DNA of 64,000 nucleotides from UMGS1883 sp045636425 (GTDB lineage: Bacteria > Bacillota > Clostridia > UMGS1883), in NCBI GenBank assembly GCA_045636425.1, contig JAZTXM010000006.1, positions 62,001 to 126,000 of the forward strand. The letters run 5' to 3'. Of the stretch, positions 8,972-18,042 are shown piece by piece. The notes below the pieces were generated by a model. It was given only the letters and a program-made list of their open reading frames with translations. It was not told the origin of the DNA and made no database searches. Both the position numbers and the translations under genes were made by a program. Position 1 is the stretch's first letter. Every line of letters starts with the position of its first letter.

Positions 8972-9265
8972 ATGAAAAAAATTCTGTTAATAAGTATGAT
9001 TGTATTGTCGCTTCTTCTTTCCGCTTGCGGAAACAGTAGCCAAAGCACAAATATTACCGCAGAAAGAGCAAAGGAGATTGCCCTTGAGAAAGTTCCCGGT
9101 GCAAAAACAGAGGATATCCGCAAATTCAAGAAAGACCGTGACGATGGAAGATATGTGTATGAGGGAGAAATTTTGTACAACAAAACAGAGTACGATTTTG
9201 AAATTGATGCACAAAGCGGTGAAATTATAAGCTGGGACCAGGAAAGAGAAAAATTGTTTGATTGA
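8972..9265 (+). CDS. Small PepSY-domain lipoprotein
   Basis: 97 residues. A type II signal peptide with lipobox LLSAC (Cys19) anchors it outside the membrane. The rest is one PepSY unit: ITAERAKEIALEKVPGAK, then a strand-rich segment and the closing YDFEIDAQSGEIISWDQE. PepSY domains often inhibit proteases or sense ligands at the cell surface; no target is evident here. AAGTGAGG lies upstream. It is a single gene ended by a strong hairpin. Confidence 0.85.
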   Translation: MKKILLISMIVLSLLLSACGNSSQSTNITAERAKEIALEKVPGAKTEDIRKFKKDRDDGRYVYEGEILYNKTEYDFEIDAQSGEIISWDQEREKLFD

Positions 9266-9270
9266 CCATT

Positions 9271-9317
9271 AAAAATGCCATAGTGCAGCAAGGAAATACT
9301 GCACTATGGCATTTTTT
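9271..9317 (+). terminator. Terminator after the PepSY lipoprotein
   Basis: Long stem (GCCATAGTGCAG 9277-9288 with CTGCACTATGGC 9299-9310, extended by A/T pairs) and a T7 tail. Confidence 0.9.
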
Positions 9318-9381
9318 TCTTTATATCGACCAAAAACGATAAAAAAATACTGATTTTAAGCGTATTTTCACGCAAAAATGC

Positions 9382-9409
9382 TTGCATTTATGATGAATAG
9401 TGGTATAAT
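9382..9409 (+). promoter_or_regulatory. Promoter of pgk
   Basis: TTGCAT at 9382-9387, 16-bp spacer, TATAAT at 9404-9409. The leader to the pgk start is about 80 nt. Confidence 0.65.
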
Positions 9410-9495
9410 AAATAAGATGATAGTGCTGAAAGTAGGCTCTGTCGAAAAATAGGGTTATAATTTTTAAGATATATTTTTATAAGGTGGTTTTAATT

Positions 9496-10677
9496 ATGAA
9501 CAAAAAGACAATTGAAGACATTCAGGTACAGGGAAAAAAGGTCCTCGTTCGTTGCGACTTTAACGTTCCCCTTGACAAAGAAGGAAACATCACAGACGAA
9601 AACAGAATTGTAGGCGCTATGCCCACAATCAAATATCTTGCAGATAACGGTGCAAAGGTTATTCTTTGCTCTCATATGGGTAAGCCCAAGGGTGAGCCCA
9701 AGCCCGAATTCTCTCTCGCTCCCGTAGCAAAGAGACTTTCTGAGAAACTCGGCAAGGAAGTAGTTTTTGCAGCAGATGCTAACGTTGTTGGCGAAAACGC
9801 AAAGAAGGCAGTAGCAGAAATGAAGGACGGAGATATCGTACTTCTTGAAAACACCCGTTACAGAGCAGAGGAAACAAAGAACGTTGAAACATTCAGCAAG
9901 GAACTTGCTTCATTGGCAGAAATCTTTGTTAACGATGCTTTCGGTACAGCACACAGAGCACACTGCTCCACAGTTGGTGTTACAGAGTATCTTCCCGCAG
10001 TTTGCGGTTACCTCATTCAGAAGGAAATTGAGTTCCTCGGCAATGCAGTAAATAACCCCGTTCGTCCCCTTGTTGCAATTCTTGGCGGAAGCAAGGTTTC
10101 AAGCAAAATCAGCGTAATTGAAAACCTTCTTGACAAGGTTGACAAGCTCATCATCGGTGGCGGTATGGCTTATACATTCATGGCTGCTAAGGGCTATGAA
10201 GTAGGTGACAGCCTTCTTGAAAAGGATTATATCGACTACGCTAAGGAAATGATGGCAAAAGCCGGAGATAAGCTTCTTCTTCCCATCGACACAGTTGTTG
10301 CAAAGGATTTTGACAACGATGCAGAGAGCAAGGTTGTAAACGAAGGTTGTATTGAAGAGGGCTGGCAGGGTCTTGATATCGGACCTAAGACAATCGAGCT
10401 TTTCTCCGATGCAGTTAAGAGTGCAAAGACAGTTGTTTGGAACGGACCCATGGGCGTATTTGAAATGAGCAACTTTGCTAAGGGTACAAATGCAATCGCA
10501 CAGGTTCTTGCTGAAATTGATGCTACAACAGTTATCGGCGGCGGCGACAGCGTTGCAGCAGTTAACCAGGCAGGCCTCGGTGCTAAGATGAGCCATATTT
10601 CAACAGGCGGCGGCGCAAGCCTTGAATTCCTTGAAGGTAAGGAGCTTCCCGGCATAGTTGCACTCCAGGACAGATAA
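9496..10677 (+). CDS. pgk: Phosphoglycerate kinase
   Basis: 393 residues, normal length. Converts 1,3-bisphosphoglycerate and ADP to 3-phosphoglycerate and ATP in glycolysis. The N-terminal signature VLVRCDFNVPLD, the substrate-site HMGKPKG, the hinge/nucleotide motifs LGGSKVSSKI and GGGMAYTFM, and C-terminal VIGGGDSVAAV are all present. The start at 9496 follows AAGGTGG at 9481-9487. A GTG at 9484 is in frame but inside the binding site. tpiA and gpmI follow in glycolytic order; no gap or eno lies in this window. Confidence 0.98.
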   Translation: MNKKTIEDIQVQGKKVLVRCDFNVPLDKEGNITDENRIVGAMPTIKYLADNGAKVILCSHMGKPKGEPKPEFSLAPVAKRLSEKLGKEVVFAADANVVGENAKKAVAEMKDGDIVLLENTRYRAEETKNVETFSKELASLAEIFVNDAFGTAHRAHCSTVGVTEYLPAVCGYLIQKEIEFLGNAVNNPVRPLVAILGGSKVSSKISVIENLLDKVDKLIIGGGMAYTFMAAKGYEVGDSLLEKDYIDYAKEMMAKAGDKLLLPIDTVVAKDFDNDAESKVVNEGCIEEGWQGLDIGPKTIELFSDAVKSAKTVVWNGPMGVFEMSNFAKGTNAIAQVLAEIDATTVIGGGDSVAAVNQAGLGAKMSHISTGGGASLEFLEGKELPGIVALQDR

Positions 10678-10687
10678 GGAAGCGGGA

Positions 10688-10911
10688 TGTTAAAAATGCC
10701 CAGACCATTCGTTGGCAACGGATTATGGCCCAAAAAGGCTATGATATTTACAACGATATGGTTTTTGGTTGAAATCCGTTATACGGATTTCTGCTTTGGG
10801 TGCCAACGAATTACGAACAAACTTCACCTCTCGCTGTATACACATACAGCTTCGGGAAAGCCCCTTCGGGGTTCAGTTTGTCCGTTCTGAACATTTTTTC
10901 CTATCCCTTAA
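10688..10911 (-). repeat. Structured repeat element, copy A
   Basis: About 200 bp between pgk and tpiA, homologous to 13,358-13,590 in the opposite direction. Stems: 10707-10717 with 10801-10811 (11 bp, perfect); 10771-10779 with 10783-10791; 10813-10823 with 10875-10885 (one A-C mismatch on the plus strand, a G-U pair in minus-strand RNA); 10833-10839 with 10844-10850; and 10861-10864 with 10868-10871. Wobble pairs fit an RNA read from the minus strand. No open reading frame of note. It could be a small RNA, a MITE-like element or a cruciform DNA site. Confidence 0.75.
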
Positions 10912-10942
10912 ACAACTTGAATTTTGAAAGGAATTGAAAACT

Positions 10943-11689
10943 ATGAGAAAAATCCTCGCTGCAGGCAACTGGAAAATGAACAATACCCCCTCTCAGGCAG
11001 AGGCTATGATTAACGAGCTTAAGGCAAAGGTTAAGGATGCTAAGAACGATGTTCTTATTTTCACACCTTTCGTTTGCCTCCCTGCTGCAGTTAAGGCTGC
11101 AGAGGGCAGCAATATAAAAATCGGTGCACAGAATATGCACTTTGAAGATAAGGGTGCATTCACAGGCGAAATCAGTGCCGAGATGCTTAAGGAAATCGGC
11201 GTAGAGTACGTTCTTATCGGTCACAGCGAAAGAAGAGAGTACTTTGCTGAAACAGACGACACTGTAAACGCAAAGGTTATCCAGGCTCTTAAAAACGGCC
11301 TTATCCCCATGGTTTGTTGCGGTGAAACTCTCAAGCAGAGAGAAGATACAATCACATTTGATTTTATCCGCAGTCAGATTAAGATTGCGTTCCGCTCTCT
11401 TTCCAAAGAGGATGCATTAAAGGTTGTAGTTGCATATGAACCTATCTGGGCTATCGGCACAGGTAAGGTTGCAACAAGCGAGCAGGCTGATGAAGTTTGC
11501 CGTGACATCAGAGAATGTCTTGCAGGCATCTATGATGAAGAGACTGCGGCTAACATCCGTATTCTTTACGGCGGAAGCGTTAATAAGGACTGTGCGGCAG
11601 AGCTTTTTGGTATGAACGATATCGACGGCGGTCTTGTAGGCGGAGCAAGCCTTAAGGTTGAGGACTTCTCCATCATCTGCAACGCATAA
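10943..11689 (+). CDS. tpiA: Triosephosphate isomerase
   Basis: 248 residues, the usual TIM-barrel size. Interconverts dihydroxyacetone phosphate and glyceraldehyde 3-phosphate. N-terminal AAGNWKMN carries the catalytic Lys, IGHSERR the catalytic His, and AYEPIWAIGTG the catalytic Glu; the C-terminal phosphate-binding YGGSVN is present. The start at 10943 is preceded by GAAAGG. It is separated from pgk by repeat copy A, and a hairpin lies before gpmI. Confidence 0.98.
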   Translation: MRKILAAGNWKMNNTPSQAEAMINELKAKVKDAKNDVLIFTPFVCLPAAVKAAEGSNIKIGAQNMHFEDKGAFTGEISAEMLKEIGVEYVLIGHSERREYFAETDDTVNAKVIQALKNGLIPMVCCGETLKQREDTITFDFIRSQIKIAFRSLSKEDALKVVVAYEPIWAIGTGKVATSEQADEVCRDIRECLAGIYDEETAANIRILYGGSVNKDCAAELFGMNDIDGGLVGGASLKVEDFSIICNA

Positions 11690-11721
11690 TCTGAACTTAA
11701 GCAGGGCTTTTTGGCTCTGCT

Positions 11722-11767
11722 AAAGGCTGTTGAACTTAGCTTGGCTCTGCTCAACGGCCTTTTTGTC
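11722..11767 (+). terminator. Terminator between tpiA and gpmI
   Basis: AGGCTGTTGA pairs with TCAACGGCCT (one T-G pair), 17-nt loop, T5 tail. A GGCTCTGC motif is repeated in this gap (about 11,713 and 11,743). Confidence 0.7.
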
Positions 11768-11828
11768 CGTTTTTGAGGACAGGAAAAATTTACTTGTCTG
11801 CCTTGCGCAGACGGAAAGGAACAACAAA

Positions 11829-13349
11829 ATGACAAAGAAGCTTACAATGCTTATGATACTCGACGGCTACGGCTATAATGCCGCAATCGACGGCAACGCA
11901 ATTTACAGTGCAAAAACTCCCAACATGGATAAAATTCTTTCCGAGTGCCCCAATACTCTTATTAATGCAAGCGGTATGGATGTTGGACTTCCCGAGGGCC
12001 AGATGGGTAACAGTGAAGTAGGCCATACCAACATAGGTGCAGGCAGAATTGTATATCAGGAGCTTACCAGAATTACAAAATCCATTAAAGACGGCGACTT
12101 TTTCACAAAGGATGCTTTCGTTAAGGCTATAGAAAACTGCAAAAAGAACGATAGTGCCCTTCACCTTTACGGACTTTTATCCGACGGCGGTGTTCACAGC
12201 CATATTACCCATCTTTATGCCGCAGTTGAGATGGCGAAGAGAAGCGGACTTACAAAGGTTTACGTTCATGGTTTTATGGACGGCCGTGACGTTTCTCCCA
12301 CCAGCGGTATTGAATTTGTGAAAGAGCTTTCCGAAAAGCTTTCCGAAATCGGCGTAGGTAAAATCGGTGTTCTTTCGGGAAGATATTACGCAATGGACAG
12401 AGATAACCGTTGGGAAAGAGTGGAAAAGGCATATGCCGCACTTGTTTACGGTGAGGGTGAAAAGAATCCCGATGCGGTAGATGCTATGCAAAAATCCTAC
12501 GATAACGGAGTTACGGACGAATTTGTTGTTCCCACAATCATCACTGAGGGTGCAACTATAGGCGAGAACGACAGTGTTATCTGCTTCAATTTCCGTCCCG
12601 ACCGTGCCCGTGAAATCACCCGTACATTCGTAGACGGTGATTTTGACGGATTTGAAAGAAAGAACGGATTCTTCCCCGTATACTACGTATGTATGACTCA
12701 GTACGATGCCAAGATGCCCAATGTGGACGTGGCATTTAAACCCGAAGCACTTACCAATACTTTTGGTGAGTATATTGCCGAGAAAGGTCTTACACAGCTC
12801 AGAATTGCGGAAACAGAAAAATATGCGCACGTTACATTCTTCTTTAACGGCGGCGTGGAAGCTCCTTATGAAAATGAGGACCGTGCACTTATTGCTTCAC
12901 CCAAGGTTGCAACATATGACCTTCAGCCCGAAATGAGCGCTCCCGAGGTTACTGAGGAGGTTCTCAAGAGAATTGACAGCGAAAAATATGATGTTATAAT
13001 TCTTAACTTTGCAAACTGCGACATGGTAGGACATACAGGCGTATTTGAATGTGCAGTTAAAGCCGTGGAAACCGTTGACGAATGTGTAGGCAAGGTTGTA
13101 GAGGCAGTTAAGGCAAAGGGCGGCATCGTTTGTATCACAGCCGACCACGGTAATGCTGACCAGATGGTAGACCCCGAAACAAAGGATGTATTTACGGCAC
13201 ATACAACAAACCCTGTTCCCTTTGTGGTAGTAGGCAAGGAATGTTCTCTCAGAGAGGGCGGAAGACTTGCTGATATTGCCCCCACACTTCTTGATATTAT
13301 GGGACTTGAGAAGCCCTGTGAAATGTCGGGAGAAAGCCTTATTAAATAA
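11829..13349 (+). CDS. gpmI: 2,3-bisphosphoglycerate-independent phosphoglycerate mutase
   Basis: 506-residue cofactor-independent enzyme that converts 3-phosphoglycerate to 2-phosphoglycerate with two Mn ions. Alkaline-phosphatase-type metal motifs are visible: LMILDGYGYN at the start, the catalytic serine in GQMGNSEVGHTNIGAG, VHGFMDGRDVSPTS, FNFRPDRARE, NFANCDMVGHTG and ITADHGNADQM. The start at 11829 follows GAAAGGAAC; upstream in-frame codons run into the terminator. It lies between tpiA and repeat copy B. Confidence 0.98.
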   Translation: MTKKLTMLMILDGYGYNAAIDGNAIYSAKTPNMDKILSECPNTLINASGMDVGLPEGQMGNSEVGHTNIGAGRIVYQELTRITKSIKDGDFFTKDAFVKAIENCKKNDSALHLYGLLSDGGVHSHITHLYAAVEMAKRSGLTKVYVHGFMDGRDVSPTSGIEFVKELSEKLSEIGVGKIGVLSGRYYAMDRDNRWERVEKAYAALVYGEGEKNPDAVDAMQKSYDNGVTDEFVVPTIITEGATIGENDSVICFNFRPDRAREITRTFVDGDFDGFERKNGFFPVYYVCMTQYDAKMPNVDVAFKPEALTNTFGEYIAEKGLTQLRIAETEKYAHVTFFFNGGVEAPYENEDRALIASPKVATYDLQPEMSAPEVTEEVLKRIDSEKYDVIILNFANCDMVGHTGVFECAVKAVETVDECVGKVVEAVKAKGGIVCITADHGNADQMVDPETKDVFTAHTTNPVPFVVVGKECSLREGGRLADIAPTLLDIMGLEKPCEMSGESLIK

Positions 13350-13357
13350 AAAAGAAC

Positions 13358-13590
13358 CTAAGGGGTCAGAAAAATAGTGCAGAACGGACAAACTGAAGTC
13401 CGCAGGACCTTGCCCGAAGCTGTATGTGATACAGCGAGAGGTGAAGTTTGTTCGTAGTTCATTGGCATAAAAAGAAAAGAAATCTGCTTTGCGGATTTCT
13501 ACCAAAAAAATTTATGCAAGTAAATTTGATTTTTATAATATATATATTTACAGCCAATGAACGATCTGTGCATTTTTATGCGCCCCGGAT
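13358..13590 (+). repeat. Structured repeat element, copy B
   Basis: Between gpmI and murI, inverted relative to copy A (10,688-10,911). Stems: 13384-13394 with 13445-13455; 13398-13401 with 13405-13408; 13419-13425 with 13429-13435; 13457-13466 with 13553-13562; 13479-13487 with 13491-13499. Compared with copy A, pairs change together (CCCC/GGGG to GTCC/GGAC; one G-C to A-T; one T-A to C-G), and U-G pairs occur only when read on the plus strand here. This argues for selection on an RNA or hairpin fold. The internal loop is AT-rich (13,503-13,550). Confidence 0.75.
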
Positions 13591-13602
13591 AGGAGAACTA
13601 TT

Positions 13603-14406
13603 ATGAACAATCGCCCTATCGGAGTTTTCGACAGCGGACTCGGTGGGCTTACGGCTGTAAGAGAAATTCAGAGGATTATGCCCGGTGAGGATATCATATA
13701 TTTTGGCGACACCGGGCGTGTCCCCTACGGAAACAGAAGCCGTGAAACCATTATCCGTTACACAAAAGACGATATTGATTTTCTGCTTAAACACAATATC
13801 AAGCTTATCATTGCCGCTTGCGGAACGGCAAGCAGTGTAGCACTTCCCGTGCTTTATGACAAGTATGATATAAAGATTATGGGCGTGCTTGAAGCTGCAT
13901 GTAAAAAGGCAGTCAATGTCACAAAAAACAATCGAATAGGGGTAATAGGAACGGCAGGAACGGTTAAGAGCGGAAAGTATGCCGAGCTTATAAATGAACT
14001 CAGTCCGAAAATGCAGGTGTTTTCCGCTCCATGTCCGCTGTTTGTTCCGCTTGTGGAAAACGGCTACAGCGAAAGTAAAGCAGCAGAGCTTATTGCAAAA
14101 GATTACCTGTTGCCCCTTAAAAATGAAAAAGTGGATACACTTATCTTAGGATGCACACATTACCCCTTGCTAACAAAGGTAATATCGGATATAATGGGAG
14201 ATGAGGTAACCCTTTTAAGCCCCGGAGCACTTGCGGCGGAGGAGGCAAGAGGGTATCTTGAAAGAGAAAATCTCCTTTCAGACAAAAAAATGGGAACGAG
14301 TGAGTTTTACGTTTCCGACTCTGTGGAAAACTTTGCAGAGCTTGGCGGTACATTTCTGGGAAAGCCGATTAAGAGCAGTGTGCATTTGGCGGAGGCATTT
14401 GAATAA
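13603..14406 (+). CDS. murI: Glutamate racemase
   Basis: 267 residues. Makes D-glutamate for peptidoglycan, cofactor-free. The start NNRPIGVFDSGLGGLTAVREI, the first catalytic Cys in IIAACGTASSVAL and the second in LGCTHYPLL are present, as is the GDTGRVPYG motif. ATG follows AGGAGAACT. The TAA stop overlaps the ATG of the DUF1934 gene by one base, so these are translationally coupled. Copy B of the structured repeat lies just upstream, and any transcript from gpmI would pass through it. Confidence 0.97.
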   Translation: MNNRPIGVFDSGLGGLTAVREIQRIMPGEDIIYFGDTGRVPYGNRSRETIIRYTKDDIDFLLKHNIKLIIAACGTASSVALPVLYDKYDIKIMGVLEAACKKAVNVTKNNRIGVIGTAGTVKSGKYAELINELSPKMQVFSAPCPLFVPLVENGYSESKAAELIAKDYLLPLKNEKVDTLILGCTHYPLLTKVISDIMGDEVTLLSPGALAAEEARGYLERENLLSDKKMGTSEFYVSDSVENFAELGGTFLGKPIKSSVHLAEAFE

Positions 14407-14825
14407 TGAAGAAAGATGTTTATATATCAATAAAAGGCAGCCAGGACTACGGCGAGGATAACAATGCCATGGAGCTTACCACGGCAGGAAAATTCTATGA
14501 TAAGGACGGCAAGTATTATCTCAGCTATAATGAGGGGGAGCTTTCGGGAATGGAAAAATGCTCAACCACCCTCAAAGTTTGTCCCGATGGAACTGTTACC
14601 ATGATGCGTCACGGTCAGACTAATACTCATATGATTTTTGAAAAGGGAAAGTGCCATATCGGCCATTACGAAACGCCCTACGGGGATTTTACAATCAGCG
14701 TGACGGCAAATGAGATTAACGTTTCCCTTGATGAAAACGGCGGAAATATTGATATTGATTATATAATGGATATTAACAGCGTGTCCCGCTCCCGTAACGG
14801 AATTTCCCTTACGGTTCGGGCATAG
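14406..14825 (+). CDS. DUF1934 family protein (YwiB-like)
   Basis: 139-residue small beta-barrel (calycin-like) protein, recognised by the family start KKDVYISIKGSQ, the central SGMEKCSTTLKVCPDGTVTMMRHG and the DIDYIMDINS near the end. Function unknown; in Bacillus and Clostridia it is commonly next to argS, as here. One-base overlap with murI and 27 bp to argS indicate a murI-DUF1934-argS operon. Confidence 0.88.
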   Translation: MKKDVYISIKGSQDYGEDNNAMELTTAGKFYDKDGKYYLSYNEGELSGMEKCSTTLKVCPDGTVTMMRHGQTNTHMIFEKGKCHIGHYETPYGDFTISVTANEINVSLDENGGNIDIDYIMDINSVSRSRNGISLTVRA

Positions 14826-14852
14826 TACATAAAGATGAAAGGAAGATTTTTC

Positions 14853-16532
14853 ATGGCAAATACGCTTTCTATGAAGAAATCACAAATATACGATGCGGCA
14901 AAGAATGCGGCAAAGGCGGCATTCCCTGAAATTGAAATACCCGCATTTACAATTGAAGTTCCCAAGGATAAGGGTAACGGAGATTATGCGATAAACCTTG
15001 CAATGATGCTTGCAAGAGCCGCAAAGTCAAACCCCCGTGCTATTGCGGAAAAAATTGTGGAGGGCATTGACAAAGAGGCTTTGGGAGCGGAAAAGGTAGA
15101 GATTGCAGGCCCCGGATTTATTAATTTCTATCTTGACAAGAAATACCTTTACAATGTTATCGAAGAAATTGAAAAGGAACAGACCGCATACGGAAATGTA
15201 GACATTGCGGACGGCAAAAAAGTCGTTGTGGAATTTGTCAGTGCGAACCCCACAGGCCCCATGCATATGGGTAACGCACGCGGCGGTGCATTGGGTGATA
15301 CATTAAGCAATGTTCTTTCACGTGCAGGCTGGGACGTTACCAAGGAATTTTATATCAACGACGCAGGCGCGCAGATTGATAAATTCGGCAGAAGTCTTGA
15401 TGCTCGTTATATACAGCTTCTTAAAGGCGAGGATGCAGTAGAATTTCCCGAGGACGGTTATCAGGGTGAGGATATCCGTGTTCATGCGCAGAACTATATT
15501 GATAAATACGGGGATATTCTTCTTGATAAAGAAGAGCAGGAGAGAAAGGATGCCCTTGTAGCATACGCTCTGCCTCTTAATATTGCGGCATTAAAGGAAA
15601 CTCTTACGAAATACGGCATAAATTATGATGTGTGGTTCTACGAGAGCACGCTTCATAACGGCGGAAGCGTAAGCGAAACCCTTGAAAAGCTTAAAGACAG
15701 CAATATCACCTATGAAAAGGACGGCGCGTTGTGGATTAAATCCACCGAGTTTGGAAGTGAAAAGGATGATGTTCTTGTCCGTGCCAACGGTATTCCCACA
15801 TATTTTGCCGCAGATATTGCCTACCACAGAAATAAGCTGGAGGAGCGTAATTTCGACCTTGCAATAAACATCTGGGGTGCTGACCACCACGGGCATATTG
15901 CACGAATGAAGGGTGCAATGGAGGCTGTAGGCATCAGCGGTGACAAGCTTGATGTTCTTGTAATTCAGCTTGTACGCCTTATGCGTAACGGCGAAATTGC
16001 CCGAATGAGTAAAAGAACGGGTAAGATGATTACCCTTGCAGATTTGATTGATGAAATCGGTGTGGATGCAGCACGTTTCTTCTTTAATATGCGTGCGGCA
16101 GGAAGTCATATGGATTTTGACCTTGACCTTGCAGTAAGTCAGACCAACGAAAACCCTGTTTTCTATGTTCAGTACGCTCATGCAAGAATCTGTTCAATTA
16201 TCAGAATTCTTGAGGAAAGCGGCGTCAAGGTTCCTGCATATTCCTGCATTGATGCATCGCTTCTTAATAAGGATGAAGAAATTGCACTTTTGGAAACCCT
16301 TGCACGGCTTCCCGAAGAAATCAGTGCGTCGGCACAAAGCTTTGACCCCAGCAATCTTACACATTATCTTATAGATGTAGCATCACATTTCCATTCCTTC
16401 TACAACGCATGCCGCGTTCGTGACGAAGAAGAAAAGCTTATGTGTGCACGTCTTAAGCTAATCGAATCTACCAGAATTGTTATTAAAAATGTACTTGATA
16501 TACTCGGTGTAAGTGCCCCCGAAAAGATGTAA
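14853..16532 (+). CDS. argS: Arginine-tRNA ligase
   Basis: 559 residues, class I synthetase. HIGH-type motif as ANPTGPMHMGNARGGALGD, the arginine-site region VTKEFYINDAGAQ, KMSKS-type region ARMSKRTGKMITL, and a C-terminal DALR anticodon-binding domain ending VLDILGVSAPEKM. The start at 14853 is preceded by AAAGGAAG; a frame from 14835 would start before this site. Third gene of murI-DUF1934-argS; the protease gene follows 42 bp later. Confidence 0.97.
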   Translation: MANTLSMKKSQIYDAAKNAAKAAFPEIEIPAFTIEVPKDKGNGDYAINLAMMLARAAKSNPRAIAEKIVEGIDKEALGAEKVEIAGPGFINFYLDKKYLYNVIEEIEKEQTAYGNVDIADGKKVVVEFVSANPTGPMHMGNARGGALGDTLSNVLSRAGWDVTKEFYINDAGAQIDKFGRSLDARYIQLLKGEDAVEFPEDGYQGEDIRVHAQNYIDKYGDILLDKEEQERKDALVAYALPLNIAALKETLTKYGINYDVWFYESTLHNGGSVSETLEKLKDSNITYEKDGALWIKSTEFGSEKDDVLVRANGIPTYFAADIAYHRNKLEERNFDLAINIWGADHHGHIARMKGAMEAVGISGDKLDVLVIQLVRLMRNGEIARMSKRTGKMITLADLIDEIGVDAARFFFNMRAAGSHMDFDLDLAVSQTNENPVFYVQYAHARICSIIRILEESGVKVPAYSCIDASLLNKDEEIALLETLARLPEEISASAQSFDPSNLTHYLIDVASHFHSFYNACRVRDEEEKLMCARLKLIESTRIVIKNVLDILGVSAPEKM

Positions 16533-16574
16533 TTGCTAAAAAGGGGCAATTTGCCGAAAGGAGGGTGTTTATAT

Positions 16575-18038
16575 ATGAAAAAGAAAATATTATCCTTGTT
16601 ACTGGTGCTTAGCATTGCTCTTGGTTGTGTCGCTTTTGGTGAAGAAATCGCACCCTCGGCAGTTAAAACTCCCGAAGAGCAACAGGCTGAAGTTGTACAG
16701 TATTCCAATAATATGCAGAAAAGCATCATCAGGACATATGCTCATGCTCTTGCCGATAACTATTATTACGGAATTAAGGATGAGGAGCTCCTCTTCTCAG
16801 TTATATGCAGTGTTATTGATGAAGGAAAGCTGGATATAAACAAAGCAATTGCGGCGATGATAAAAGCACTTGATGACGAACATGCAGAGTTTTATACGCC
16901 CCAGGAATATCAGGCAATGACCGAGGATATAGCAGGCTCTTTTTCGGGTATCGGCGTAACAATCCGTGACCATGATAAAGGAGTTTTGGTCCTTTCGGTT
17001 ATAGAAGGCGGTCCTGCATATAAGGCAGGCATGATGGCTTATGACTATATTGTGGGAGTTAACGGACAGGATGTTACAAAGCTTAATTCTTCGCAGGTTC
17101 GTGAGCTTATTGTAGGCGAAACGGGAACTGAGGTTAAGGTTAAGGTCCTCCGCGGAGGAAATGAGATTGAACTAACATGCATCCGTGATACGGTAGAGGT
17201 TTCACAGCTTGAAACAAAGATGCTTAATGAAAAAACTGCATACGTAAAGCTTTTGCAGTTTACCACCAATGCCCCTGAAGAAATGGAAGCATATGTAAAG
17301 GAACTGCGTTCAAAGAATATAAAGAATCTTGTTTTCGACCTGCGTGATAATCCCGGCGGTGACCTTCAGGCTGCAATTGATATAGCAAATATCTTCATAA
17401 GTGCAGGTGCTATAGCGGAGCTTCGTTATAAGGATGAAACACAAAACAAAGTCCTTCGCAGTAAGAATTTCAACGCACCCAACTTTAAAATGCTGGTGCT
17501 TGTAAATGAACACAGTGCATCTGCCAGCGAACTTCTTGCAACGGCATTGCAGTCCAGAGGCACAGGAAAAATTCTCGGAACACAAACGTACGGAAAGGGC
17601 AGTATGCAGATTCTTAACCGTGCGGTAACAGGTGCAGGATTCAAATATACAATCGGAGAATTTTATTCCTATAAGGGTAAGCGTGTTCATACCGTGGGAG
17701 TTACTCCGGATATTGTTGTGGAAAATGAAGAGATAAAGGTTGACGAATCAGAATTCCAGGCAATTGATATTAACAAAGCTACAGAGGGAATTTTGGATGA
17801 GCAGATGACCCTTGCTCTGGAACAGAGGCTTAATGCACTCGGATATATAGAACAGGCAGACGGGGTTTTCGATGAGCAGACAAAGGATGCCGTGTCGCGT
17901 TTTCAGGCGGTTTTAGGTCATGAGATAACAGGACTGCCGGGAGTTTATGAATTTATTTATCTTAATGATTATAACTACGCAGAACTGACCACTATTGTAG
18001 ATAATCAGATTAATGCGGCAATAGAATATTTTAAATAA
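16575..18038 (+). CDS. S41 C-terminal processing peptidase (CtpA-type) with PDZ and PG-binding domains
   Basis: 487-residue exported serine protease. Signal peptide or membrane anchor at residues 1-20 (KKKILSLLLVLSIALG), a helical N-domain, PDZ domain near 100-180 (SFSGIGVTIRDHDKGVLVLSVIEGGPAYKAGMMAYDYIVGVNGQDV), the S41 protease with catalytic Ser in NEHSASASELLATAL and Lys in GTQTYGKGSMQ, then a C-terminal peptidoglycan-binding domain (LEQRLNALGYIEQADGVFDEQTKDAVSRFQ). The start at 16575 follows AAAGGAGGG. Such proteases process cell-wall and sporulation proteins. Confidence 0.93.
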   Translation: MKKKILSLLLVLSIALGCVAFGEEIAPSAVKTPEEQQAEVVQYSNNMQKSIIRTYAHALADNYYYGIKDEELLFSVICSVIDEGKLDINKAIAAMIKALDDEHAEFYTPQEYQAMTEDIAGSFSGIGVTIRDHDKGVLVLSVIEGGPAYKAGMMAYDYIVGVNGQDVTKLNSSQVRELIVGETGTEVKVKVLRGGNEIELTCIRDTVEVSQLETKMLNEKTAYVKLLQFTTNAPEEMEAYVKELRSKNIKNLVFDLRDNPGGDLQAAIDIANIFISAGAIAELRYKDETQNKVLRSKNFNAPNFKMLVLVNEHSASASELLATALQSRGTGKILGTQTYGKGSMQILNRAVTGAGFKYTIGEFYSYKGKRVHTVGVTPDIVVENEEIKVDESEFQAIDINKATEGILDEQMTLALEQRLNALGYIEQADGVFDEQTKDAVSRFQAVLGHEITGLPGVYEFIYLNDYNYAELTTIVDNQINAAIEYFK

Positions 18039-18042
18039 TATC

